Of a stretch of 7,647 nt of DNA, positions 1-6,122 are shown in pieces. The notes below the pieces were generated by a model, which was given only the letters and a program-made list of their open reading frames with translations, was not told where the DNA came from and searched no databases. Location: NCBI RefSeq assembly GCF_003184185.1, contig NZ_QHJG01000015.1, forward strand, positions 459-8,105, given 5' to 3'. The position numbers were made by a program, and so were the translations under genes. Position 1 is the stretch's first letter, and each line of letters starts with the position of its first letter. Origin of the DNA: Legionella qingyii. Its GTDB lineage: Bacteria; Pseudomonadota; Gammaproteobacteria; Legionellales; Legionellaceae.

Positions 1-843
1 TTCTGCAGGAAAGTTGCTAAAAAAGCTATTAGGGCTTTTAGCATAAGCACTTAATCCCTTGACAATAATACGGTAATCAAGATAGGCCTGTCTTTTTTCT
101 GGTCTAGATAAATGTTCTGGAGTATTAATGCAAATACTTTGTCCGTATTGTGCAATGGTTGGATCTTTAAAAACCATTTGATTGTCTCCCTGCCTTGTGA
201 TTATAGCTCCTGTTAAACCCAGCAGGTTAATTGCTTCCTCTCTTGACGCCCGATTCGGAAAAGTTGCTACTAACTGACCATTTACAACTTCGTCTTTAAT
301 ATAGAGCACAGGTTTAGATGAAGGGAACACTCCAACAGGAATACTCATCATTTCATTGAAATAATCATATGAAGTATTGCTTGGGAATTTAAGGGCTAAT
401 CCAAAATCATCTCTACATATTACAATTGGCCTTGGGGTGCAGAGATCATTTAATTCACTATAGAATCGATTTAAATTTCCTACATCAACAGTATCATCCC
501 TCAACGGGCCCAAATAATCGAGCAATATCGCTGCAAAATGGTCTTTAGAATAATACTCAACAAAATCCTGTATAATTTGTAGGGGGTCATTAGAAGTTCG
601 ATAGATGTCCATAAAAGGATGATCATAACGAGGAGTGCGACGAGCGCCAACGTATATTTCCTCACAATTATTTTTTAGAAAATGTAATGCATTGAAAAGC
701 TCAGGAAATACAGAATGCATTTCCCTTGTGCTACGCCATCTTCCTATCTCGGTATTCCATCCGCTTATCAGGGTTTGCTTCAATCTAGCTAAATCCCCTT
801 CATACTTTATAAACAAAGCAACTGCATCATCTTTGTGTAACAT
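1..843 (-). CDS. Unrecognised protein, 3' end beyond the window (partial, 281 codons)
   Basis: An uninterrupted minus-strand frame runs from an ATG at 843 to the left edge without a stop, giving at least 281 residues. The start MLHKDDAVALF has an AGAG ribosome site at 854-851, seven bases upstream, and a TATAAT at 868-863. The protein is soluble-looking, mixed alpha/beta, with no signal peptide or membrane segment. Segments that stand out are GARRTPRYDHPFMDIYR (about residues 66-82), HFAAILLDYLGPLRDD (101-116), RPIVICRDDFGLALKF (138-153) and the region around FPNRASREEAINLLGL (195-210). I do not recognise the family. A long orphan protein in this setting could be a host-interaction effector, but the C-terminus, where a type IV secretion signal would lie, is missing. 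The gene is divergent from the one at 1337. A forward-strand frame at 635-856 is its shadow. Confidence 0.85.
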   Translation of the reverse strand, partial: MLHKDDAVALFIKYEGDLARLKQTLISGWNTEIGRWRSTREMHSVFPELFNALHFLKNNCEEIYVGARRTPRYDHPFMDIYRTSNDPLQIIQDFVEYYSKDHFAAILLDYLGPLRDDTVDVGNLNRFYSELNDLCTPRPIVICRDDFGLALKFPSNTSYDYFNEMMSIPVGVFPSSKPVLYIKDEVVNGQLVATFPNRASREEAINLLGLTGAIITRQGDNQMVFKDPTIAQYGQSICINTPEHLSRPEKRQAYLDYRIIVKGLSAYAKSPNSFFSNFPAE

Positions 844-862
844 AATAATTCTCTAATTTAAT

Positions 863-868
863 ATTATA
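863..868 (-). promoter_or_regulatory. Candidate -10 box of the leftmost gene
   Basis: A perfect TATAAT reads on the minus strand 20 bases before the ATG at 843. It is preceded by a run of ten T residues, and no good -35 box sits at the expected distance. Transcription would start near 856 and give a leader of about 13 bases that still contains the AGAG ribosome site. AT-rich DNA yields chance TATAAT boxes, so this is a candidate only. Confidence 0.35.
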
Positions 869-1095
869 AAAAAAAAATTTTAGCTAGAAGGTACGATAGG
901 AAAGGAAAAAGAAGCCGATTAATTAGTCCAGTCTGTGTTTAGAAATCCAGCCAGTCTTTCTTCATTCTTTATCTAAACGACAAACCCGTTTCATTAAATT
1001 AAAACTAGGTTAAAAACCAGTCTTCAAAAACTACCCGTATTAGAGAAGATAAGTCGTTTGCTAATCCTTAGATTGCTTAGTACTTTCGGAGGCAA

Positions 1096-1124
1096 ATGGT
1101 ATTGAAAGTTTTTTTGCATGTCAA
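1096..1124 (-). promoter_or_regulatory. Candidate minus-strand promoter (TTGACA-N17-TACCAT)
   Basis: On the minus strand a consensus TTGACA (1124-1119) is followed after 17 bases by TACCAT (1101-1096). It points toward the gene starting at 843 and would give a leader of about 245 bases. It is an alternative to, or works together with, the closer TATAAT at 868-863. Confidence 0.35.
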
Positions 1125-1214
1125 TAAATATACTGTGTGATGTAAAAATATTCTATTATTTGCGATTGGTACTAATTTCTGCGGTCAGCCCTGAAGAGGA
1201 TTAAAACGAAATGC

Positions 1215-1242
1215 TTGGTCAATTTAGAGCTGGCAATAAAAT
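1215..1242 (+). promoter_or_regulatory. Candidate promoter of the 493-residue protein gene
   Basis: TTGGTC (1215-1220) and TAAAAT (1237-1242) are separated by 16 bases. Transcription would start near 1249, leaving a leader of about 88 bases that begins almost at once with the hairpin at 1255-1278. Confidence 0.4.
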
Positions 1243-1254
1243 TCATCTATTTGC

Positions 1255-1278
1255 ATGGGCTTTGCATTTAAAGCCCAT
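1255..1278 (+). promoter_or_regulatory. Perfect 9-bp hairpin in the leader of the 1337 gene
   Basis: ATGGGCTTT and AAAGCCCAT form a perfect 9-bp stem around the six-base loop gcattt, ending 58 bases before the start codon. No run of U follows on either strand, so it is not a typical intrinsic terminator. If the promoter at 1215-1242 is real, the stem lies near the 5' end of the mRNA, where it could stabilise the transcript or serve as a protein site. It could also be a palindromic operator. Confidence 0.5.
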
Positions 1279-1336
1279 ATTTAGTACACTCCAATCGCAC
1301 CGAATTTGCTTCCTTCAACCCGCAGGATGAATCAAG

Positions 1337-2818
1337 ATGAAAGAAAGAGCTCTCAATTTTTTGGACAAAATTGAAAAAATTCTACCAGAGAAATCCAATC
1401 CCAGTCTGATCAGTAAGATTTTAAGCGAGTTAAAACTGGATGATCTAGATACCAATGATAAAGAATTTACTGAGTTTATAAGCAAAGCCTGCAGAGAAAA
1501 AATAGACTTAAATAAACTAACTCAGCACCTGAAAAGAGCTCTAATATTTAATGAGCCACTTTGTCGACTCTTGGCTTTTATTGAAGAAATGGCATTAATT
1601 GGGGATGAGGAGCTTGCTGCCATTGCATCGACACTAGAACGTCAGCTGAACTTGTTGTTCCTTTTCGAAGCGATGTTGGTCACCATGGCCAACAGCAAAC
1701 TGTTTGCAAAAGAAGTATACGATCATTTAGTGAAAATAAGCGGCAATCCATATCCAGGAAATCCCCTCGCTGACTTCATTTTAGGCGTCCCCTATAGCGC
1801 CACTCTGTTTGAGCGATTAAAAATGGTTTCCATCAAACCGGTTATGCTGACGGTCCTCTTTCACCGCTCAATGGGTGAAAAAAAAGAAACCCAGGAAGCT
1901 CTGGATGATTTTATCAGGGAAAACGGCTTATCTGGTTCGAATGCTTGGATTGAAACGACTGAACCCAAAGAACTATCGGATAAAACAGTCCCTGTGATGG
2001 GGTTAAATATTCTTGAGGCGGCCTGGGAAGACGCAACCGACCATGCCAAAGAGTATGGGGGTATTGAAAATGCTGAATCCGCTATTGGGCTAATCCAACT
2101 CATGGAGCAGCAACAGTATCTTAATGAATGCAATTACTTCACCACCCTGTTGCCAGAGGGTGCTTATAGAAAAGAAGACGCCAGTTACGAATTAATACCC
2201 GACTTAAAAATCGATAACTCCAAAAAACTAGTATCCCAGTTCCATATTCACCCTCAATGGCGGGATTTATACACCAGCTGGAATCTTTTTTTTGTGGTTG
2301 CCAATATAGATACTGTGGTGATGCCTTTGAAATTATTGCTCCCTACGGTCATGACGGCTCATCCCTCCAATTACAAAGAAATGAGGGTTATTTCTCTGTT
2401 TTTAATCGGTAATTTATTTATGCATGCTAGCAAAAATAACCCCTTTTTTAAAAATTTTACACTGACGAATGCCAAGATTATTTTTAAAGAATGGGGTAGG
2501 ATTAACAAAGAATACGCTAACCAACAACTGCACCTTCTTTGTCCAGAAGTTCCCGTGTCTGTCAAACCCTCTTTGCAAGAGGTTTTTGGCCATCACGTGC
2601 ACCTTAATTTTTTAAAACATCTGTACAATTTCGTTCGGGATCCAGGTCATTATCGTTTTACAACTCCTTTTAAGAACAATAAGTCCGGACCACAATTCTT
2701 TAGTCCAGTAAAAACCAAGGATTCCATGGAGTCCTTAGAGGAGAAAAAAATAGAGTACAATGAGCCTTCATCCACATGTCCTGAAGGCTTTAATGTAATG
2801 AACCATCCCACCCACTGA
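1337..2818 (+). CDS. Unrecognised 493-residue protein, possible secreted effector
   Basis: The ATG at 1337 is the first start after an in-frame TGA at 1328 and has AGGA nine bases upstream (1324-1327). An earlier ATG at 1327 is out of frame. The protein is mostly helical: an amphipathic start (MKERALNFLDKIEKIL), a leucine-rich helical part (about residues 60-135), a central region with HIHPQWRDLYTSWNLFF (303-319), and hydrophobic stretches at about 316-340 and 351-362 that are too polar overall to be sure membrane segments. There is no signal peptide. The last 50 residues are polar and likely disordered, with the charged run MESLEEKKIEYNE (464-476). Glutamate-rich patches near the C-terminus are known in Legionella Dot/Icm effectors (the E-block), but this one sits somewhat farther from the end than usual. 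I see no catalytic motif and do not recognise the family. That the frame is a gene is sure; its role is not. Confidence 0.9.
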   Translation: MKERALNFLDKIEKILPEKSNPSLISKILSELKLDDLDTNDKEFTEFISKACREKIDLNKLTQHLKRALIFNEPLCRLLAFIEEMALIGDEELAAIASTLERQLNLLFLFEAMLVTMANSKLFAKEVYDHLVKISGNPYPGNPLADFILGVPYSATLFERLKMVSIKPVMLTVLFHRSMGEKKETQEALDDFIRENGLSGSNAWIETTEPKELSDKTVPVMGLNILEAAWEDATDHAKEYGGIENAESAIGLIQLMEQQQYLNECNYFTTLLPEGAYRKEDASYELIPDLKIDNSKKLVSQFHIHPQWRDLYTSWNLFFVVANIDTVVMPLKLLLPTVMTAHPSNYKEMRVISLFLIGNLFMHASKNNPFFKNFTLTNAKIIFKEWGRINKEYANQQLHLLCPEVPVSVKPSLQEVFGHHVHLNFLKHLYNFVRDPGHYRFTTPFKNNKSGPQFFSPVKTKDSMESLEEKKIEYNEPSSTCPEGFNVMNHPTH

Positions 2819-2842
2819 GTTGGTAATTGATTGTTACCAACT
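2818..2842 (+). terminator. Perfect 9-bp hairpin over the stop of the 493-residue protein gene
   Basis: AGTTGGTAA (2818-2826, sharing the last base of the stop codon) pairs perfectly with TTACCAACT (2834-2842) around a seven-base loop. The position suits a transcription terminator, but what follows is TAGAATTC rather than a U-run, so it may act as an mRNA 3' end stem or be part of the left end of the IS110-type remnant 45 bases farther on. Confidence 0.4.
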
Positions 2843-2886
2843 TAGAATTCAAATTGACAATTTTTCACCGGATGGGAGATTCATAA

Positions 2887-2955
2887 ATGAATATTAACTT
2901 ACTAGGTTTTGATATAGCTAAGAATATTGGCTATACACTTTTTCGCCTGGAATAG
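2887..2955 (+). pseudogene. IS110-family transposase, N-terminal remnant
   Basis: An ATG with GGAG eight bases upstream opens a 22-codon frame starting MNINLLGFDIAKNI and then reads out of homology to a TAG. The motif G-F-D-I-A-K with a lone Asp (residue 9) is the typical start of IS110/IS1111 transposases, where this Asp is the first acidic residue of the RuvC-like DEDD catalytic site. Homology stops at about residue 14 (near 2929), so nearly the whole enzyme (usually about 300-400 residues) is gone. I found no recognisable later part downstream. The call rests on a short motif recalled from the family. Confidence 0.6.
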
Positions 2956-3197
2956 CCCAATTTTAGGCTTTGTCATTGCAAAACGAATAGCACCCAAGCA
3001 TATTGATATGTCCAAATCCATATCCAGAAAGCCAAGCATCCCTATTTATTGCTAAACTTCTTCTTTAAAAAAGTTAACCGTTTACTCAGCAAAAAATTAA
3101 TCAATTTTAGATGGGATGGCCATGCGTGTTAGGGCAACTCCTTGAATATAATTTAACTTTCATGTATATTTTTTATCTTTTTTTATTGTGAAATATT
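2956..3197. other. Non-coding stretch after the transposase remnant
   Basis: There is no supported gene. A minus-strand frame of about 45 codons (starting MLGFLDMDLD, roughly 3043 to 2908) is open but has no family resemblance I can name and crosses the transposase remnant, so it may be chance or part of the decayed element. The right end carries the candidate promoter of the next gene. Confidence 0.5.
3142..3170 (+). promoter_or_regulatory. Candidate promoter of the 211-residue protein gene
   Basis: TTGAAT (3142-3147) and TATATT (3165-3170) are exactly 17 bases apart, close to the sigma-70 consensus. Transcription would start near 3177, about 20 bases before the ATG at 3198. Confidence 0.5.
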
Positions 3198-3833
3198 ATG
3201 AAATGTAAAGCTTATTTCGGTAAAGCAGGACTTATGCTTGAACTAGAGGGTAATAATGAAGCGCTTCTAAGACAATATGCTAAAGCCTGTGCTATGGATG
3301 ATGCCACTATAGTTACTTTTGATAAAAAGAAATACACCCTTTATCTGCCCCATATGAATAAAGAAACTTATTCCAAATTATGTCAAGTGGCTGAGGGAGA
3401 AAAACCAACATTTGATGAGTTAGAAGAACAAGCAGCAATAGAGCAAAAAGAGAAAGAACGTTATGCTCTTCGTGATCATGGATTTATTAAATCAAAACAG
3501 GTCAAAAAAGACCACGAAATAAGTTATCTGGTAAAGCTTGTTGATAAAAAAAATATTAATATAACGGTAGTAAGTAACGATAAATTATTTTTATCTCTAT
3601 GCGAACAATATTTCAAAGGAAACACCGGTATAACCGCTACCGATAAAAAATCATTTAAGCAATTAAATATTCCCAAAATAGGCAAAGATACATACAACTC
3701 TTGTCTGAGTAAAATGAAAGATGGACTTCCCCACGGTTATAAAAAAAACCTACGAAGTTTCGAGCAATTAAAGGATGTTGCAGTTGATTCAAATGTGCAT
3801 GATTTAACAGGTTCCACTATGTTAATAAATTGA
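3198..3833 (+). CDS. Unrecognised 211-residue protein with an internal duplication
   Basis: The ATG at 3198 has a weak GTGA ribosome site six bases upstream and a good promoter candidate. The protein is soluble and lysine-rich, with no signal peptide or membrane segment. Residues 19-70 and 126-178 align with one single-residue gap. Both have an Asn-[Glu/Asp] start, then DKK exactly 23 residues on, then a proline followed by K-[E/D]-T-Y, and end in a proline 12 residues later. This implies two copies of a domain of about 60-70 residues, joined by a charged helical linker (about 72-105, rich in E, K and Q). The last 30 residues are polar. I do not recognise the family and see no catalytic motif; a duplicated small domain would fit a binding or scaffold protein, but that is a guess. 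It faces the radical SAM operon tail to tail and shares no transcript with it. Confidence 0.85.
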   Translation: MKCKAYFGKAGLMLELEGNNEALLRQYAKACAMDDATIVTFDKKKYTLYLPHMNKETYSKLCQVAEGEKPTFDELEEQAAIEQKEKERYALRDHGFIKSKQVKKDHEISYLVKLVDKKNINITVVSNDKLFLSLCEQYFKGNTGITATDKKSFKQLNIPKIGKDTYNSCLSKMKDGLPHGYKKNLRSFEQLKDVAVDSNVHDLTGSTMLIN

Positions 3834-4241
3834 AAGAGTCCGCGCTTTATGCGCTAAATCCTATAAAGACCGCATTAAAAATAGGTACATTTTAGTGGTT
3901 AAATGAGTTTAAAAAACTGTTTCAATTAAATATTTTTGATTTATGGCAATCGAGCATATTAGTGAACTGTGCCATATGCTTTTGGAATGTACTTAAATGA
4001 TATTTTGAAGCATGCCATCTTTAACATAATTATTTTCAATTCTTTATATCTTGAATAGAAATAGTTGAGGATACTGAGCTAATCTTCCCCATATCCCATT
4101 TTTTCGCATTCGTACTGCTAAATCTCATTTAATTTAACAAAAGGCCGAATATATGACTGCACCTAAACCTCTTGTCTTAAAATAATTTGGTTATTTTCTT
4201 GCATAACCGGTAGAGTCCATATGGCACCATTTAGTAAATGG
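3834..4241. other. Convergent intergenic region, about 400 bases, no supported gene
   Basis: Stops are dense in all frames. Both neighbouring genes end here, yet I find no classical hairpin plus U-run. Weak pairings are GCGC-tttat-GCGC just after the gene ending at 3833, and AGCATAT/ATATGCT with a 14-base loop near 3949-3976. A ten-codon frame with AAAGG upstream (starting MTAPKPLVLK, near 4153) is too short to call. Confidence 0.6.
4227..4241 (-). terminator. Short palindrome right after the radical SAM gene stop
   Basis: CCATTTA and TAAATGG flank a single G, so the transcript could form a six-pair stem with a three-base loop directly after the TAG. There is no U-run behind it, so termination is doubtful. 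The nearby CCATATGG is a second, separate palindrome. Confidence 0.25.
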
Positions 4242-5603
4242 CTACCCAGTTATATCCGAGTTTTGAATAGTGTGCTCAAGATAATTGATAAGCATTAAAA
4301 ATTCATCGTTTCCAATTTTGCTATTACTTTTCCTTTCTAAATCAAGCATAAACAAATTTTCCAAGAATGGACGAAGAGCACGAAAGTTCTCCGATTTTTC
4401 CTTGCGTATCTGTTCTAAACCAAATTTTCCTAACAGGCTTCCAAGAGAACTTCTCAGCTTTAGCTTAGGATAAATCTGAACAACTGATTCTTTTATACTA
4501 TCGAGGTAAGAAAACTCCATTTTTGTTGCCTCACATTCTATATTCGCCTTTAGTGTAGAGCGAGCAATAAAGGCTTGGCATGAAAAACGGCAAATAGCTC
4601 TAGCTTCACAAGAACCACAATCCTGCCAATTTTCAGGGGCTATTGAAAAAAAACGCTTTAATTTCTTGTCGTAAGCAATTTTAAAGTCCACTGTTTTATC
4701 TTTCAAATGTCCGAGAAAATACTCTTTTTCGTTCCAGCTAAATCGTCCACATGGCAGTATATTTCCTTCTGGGGTTATCCCTATAACCTCTGTTCCAGCA
4801 CCACAACCTTCATAATCACACAAGGACTGGGAACGTTGAACACCCTTGAGATGACACTCAACGTAATGAATCATGCTCTCTGTTACATGGTATTCTGTGG
4901 CGCACTCCGCCTTCGTTTCAATCATATAGTCAATGATATCTTTTTTTGCTTTAAAAATTTCACTTGGCGTGGGAGGGGGCAGATTCACACCAGCCCCAAC
5001 TGGATATGCAACGTTCGCTTTAAAGCTTAGAGCCCCCATATCAGCATATAACCAGTTGCATATCTTATTAAACATATGAGCATTGCTTTGATTTATAGTC
5101 ATTAAAATGCCGCAATTTACCCCATTCTCTTTTGCTCGAAAGTAATTTTTTATAACTTTATCAGCAAGTGGTCGCATGCTTTGAGTAACATCTTGGGGAT
5201 TATCAATGCTAACACCAAGTGCAATATTGTTTCTTTTAAAGCAGTTCATTAAATCATCTGATATATTAATAAAATTGGTCTGCATCGATATTTCAATAGA
5301 TTTGTTATTACGCAATGCTGAGGCATAAGAAAACTCACATGCCCTATCCAACCAACTTATGGGCAATAAAGAAGGCTCTCCTCCATGAAAAATAATTGTA
5401 ATCTGATGTTGCCTTGAGTTTGTCAGCATTTTATCTATTAATAATTCAAAATCATCAATAGGCAAATAGTAGTGCTTTTCTTTGCCGAAGGTTATATCTT
5501 CATAACAATACTCACACTTAATATTACAACGAGAGGTAAGTTTAACAACAACTGCTCTCAAATTTGTAAAACGAGTATCTTGCAAGCTCATATCCTTTTT
5601 CAT
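4242..5603 (-). CDS. Radical SAM/SPASM peptide maturase
   Basis: The 453-residue protein has the radical SAM signature CxxxCxxC at C26, C30 and C33 in SRCNIKCEYCYE, which binds the SAM-cleaving [4Fe-4S] cluster, then HGGEP (73-77), the usual GGE motif that contacts SAM. The C-terminal SPASM region is complete: C267, then G280 and C285 (C-x12-G-x4-C), then C329-x2-C332-x5-C338-x3-C342, and C357 after 14 residues; C262 is an extra cysteine. SPASM proteins bind two auxiliary iron-sulfur clusters and mostly modify ribosomal peptides. The 129-residue Tyr-x-Asp protein encoded just upstream is the evident substrate. Its TGA overlaps this ATG (ATGA), so translation is coupled. MKKDM offers a second ATG four codons later, but the overlap favours the first. 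There is no PqqD-like recognition domain. About 95 residues follow the last SPASM cysteine and may hold substrate binding. The family assignment is firm; the chemistry is inferred. Confidence 0.96.
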   Translation of the reverse strand: MKKDMSLQDTRFTNLRAVVVKLTSRCNIKCEYCYEDITFGKEKHYYLPIDDFELLIDKMLTNSRQHQITIIFHGGEPSLLPISWLDRACEFSYASALRNNKSIEISMQTNFINISDDLMNCFKRNNIALGVSIDNPQDVTQSMRPLADKVIKNYFRAKENGVNCGILMTINQSNAHMFNKICNWLYADMGALSFKANVAYPVGAGVNLPPPTPSEIFKAKKDIIDYMIETKAECATEYHVTESMIHYVECHLKGVQRSQSLCDYEGCGAGTEVIGITPEGNILPCGRFSWNEKEYFLGHLKDKTVDFKIAYDKKLKRFFSIAPENWQDCGSCEARAICRFSCQAFIARSTLKANIECEATKMEFSYLDSIKESVVQIYPKLKLRSSLGSLLGKFGLEQIRKEKSENFRALRPFLENLFMLDLERKSNSKIGNDEFLMLINYLEHTIQNSDITG

Positions 5604-5989
5604 GGCTTAAATTTTGTGTTGCTATAATTAAGATCATTATCATCGCTCAAATTATTATCACTTGTAAGCTTTGCAACGATGTCATTGTAATTATCGTTAT
5701 ACCCTCCTTTATCGCCGTAATGAGTATCGCTATACGACTTATCGCTATAATTACCGCTATCGCTGTAATAATTATCACTATATTTATCTTCATATGAGGT
5801 AGGGATTTGATCGGTTAGACTATTCTCTTTTAATACTCTCTTTTTCATCATCTCTAAGCTACATAATACGTATGAACTGTTTGAAGAGCCCCTATCAACA
5901 AGATCTTTAACAGCAGCTTTTGCCTCTGGTGATAACTTATCTAATAGCTTTTCTATTTTCAGCTCTTCGGGGACGTTTTTTTCCGACAT
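5600..5989 (-). CDS. RiPP precursor peptide with eight Tyr-x-Asp motifs
   Basis: The 129-residue protein falls into three parts. Residues 1-60 are charged and helical (PEELKIEKLLDKLSPEAKAAVKDL lies at about 7-30) and look like a leader. Residues 66-103 carry YED, YSD, YSD, YSD, YSD, YGD, YND and YND, with Tyr at 66, 70, 75, 81, 86, 91, 97 and 101 and short K, N, S, G, T or H spacers. Residues 104-129 form a tail with one related YSN (122-124). The only cysteine (C43) is outside the core, which argues against sulfur-to-carbon crosslinks. The next gene, overlapping by four bases, is a radical SAM/SPASM enzyme. Known triceptide maturases join an aromatic ring to the beta-carbon two residues on, and Tyr-x-Asp fits that pattern; this is inference. 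The ATG at 5989 has only a weak GAGAG upstream. The protein is long for a RiPP precursor; it could instead be a repeat protein modified as a whole. Confidence 0.85.
   Translation of the reverse strand: MSEKNVPEELKIEKLLDKLSPEAKAAVKDLVDRGSSNSSYVLCSLEMMKKRVLKENSLTDQIPTSYEDKYSDNYYSDSGNYSDKSYSDTHYGDKGGYNDNYNDIVAKLTSDNNLSDDNDLNYSNTKFKP
5681..5794 (-). repeat. Tyr-x-Asp repeat array, eight units in the precursor core
   Basis: Eight units spaced 4, 5, 6, 5, 5, 6 and 4 residues apart. At DNA level they are imperfect: Tyr is TAT or TAC, Ser AGC or AGT, Asp GAT or GAC, and the middle residue is E, S, G or N. Y and D are kept while codons drift, which suggests that selection acts on the protein motif. 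Confidence 0.85.
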
Positions 5990-6019
5990 GTGGGGGTACT
6001 CTCTAAATTTAGATTAATC

Positions 6020-6110
6020 CTGTTTTCTGAGGCTGCATTAAGATAGACATGCCGATTATTGGTATGAGCACAAAGCCAAGAAAAAGATGGATCTGAGTTC
6101 TGTTTTCTGA
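6020..6110 (-). repeat. Paired 11-bp direct repeat upstream of the precursor gene
   Basis: TCAGAAAACAG reads on the minus strand at 6030-6020 and again at 6110-6100, 80 bases apart, both in the 231-base gap before the precursor gene. They could be paired regulator sites or an accident of AT-rich DNA. Apart from these and a candidate -10 box, nothing else in the gap is clear. Confidence 0.4.
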
Positions 6111-6116
6111 AGAGGA

Positions 6117-6122
6117 ATTATA
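6117..6122 (-). promoter_or_regulatory. Candidate -10 box of the precursor/maturase operon
   Basis: A minus-strand TATAAT lies about 130 bases before the precursor ATG, with only a poor -35 match. Transcription would begin near 6110, at the edge of the first TCAGAAAACAG repeat, and the leader would include the second. The precursor gene starts more than 200 bases from the gene before it, so its own promoter is expected in this gap. Confidence 0.3.

Larger units (their letters stand above)
844..1336. other. Divergent intergenic region, 493 bases, no supported gene
   Basis: No convincing coding frame was found on either strand. The stretch separates two divergent genes and holds the candidate promoters and the hairpin listed separately. 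One short plus-strand frame of 39 codons (1211-1330, starting MLGQFRAGNK) has a GAGGA about 11 bases upstream. It ends in a TGA that lies in the same frame as the gene starting at 1337. I do not call it a gene. Confidence 0.6.

Noticed and set aside
635..856. Plus-strand open frame of 73 codons
   Set aside because: It lies antisense inside the long minus-strand gene and has no ribosome site or family resemblance.
847..870. PmrA-like box (TTTAATATT) upstream of the leftmost gene
   Set aside because: It matches part of the consensus I recall, but the match is short, in very AT-rich DNA, and overlaps the -10 candidate, so it is not distinguishable from chance.
1861..2133. Minus-strand open frame of 90 codons
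   Set aside because: It is a shadow inside the 493-residue protein gene, with cysteine- and serine-rich sequence typical of antisense reading.
2371..2602. Two overlapping minus-strand frames of 64 and 62 codons
   Set aside because: Both are antisense shadows of the 493-residue protein gene.
2908..3043. Minus-strand frame of about 45 codons (MLGFLDMDLD...)
   Set aside because: No ribosome site or family resemblance was seen, and it crosses the IS110-type remnant.
4285..5030. Plus-strand frames within the radical SAM gene
   Set aside because: They are antisense to a gene with complete motifs and have no independent support.
5681..5794. CRISPR-like or tandem DNA repeat
   Set aside because: Units are short, in frame and vary by synonymous codons; the periodicity comes from the protein motif.
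4242..5989. Sactipeptide or ranthipeptide cassette
   Set aside because: These need cysteines in the core; the only precursor cysteine is C43, outside the repeat region.
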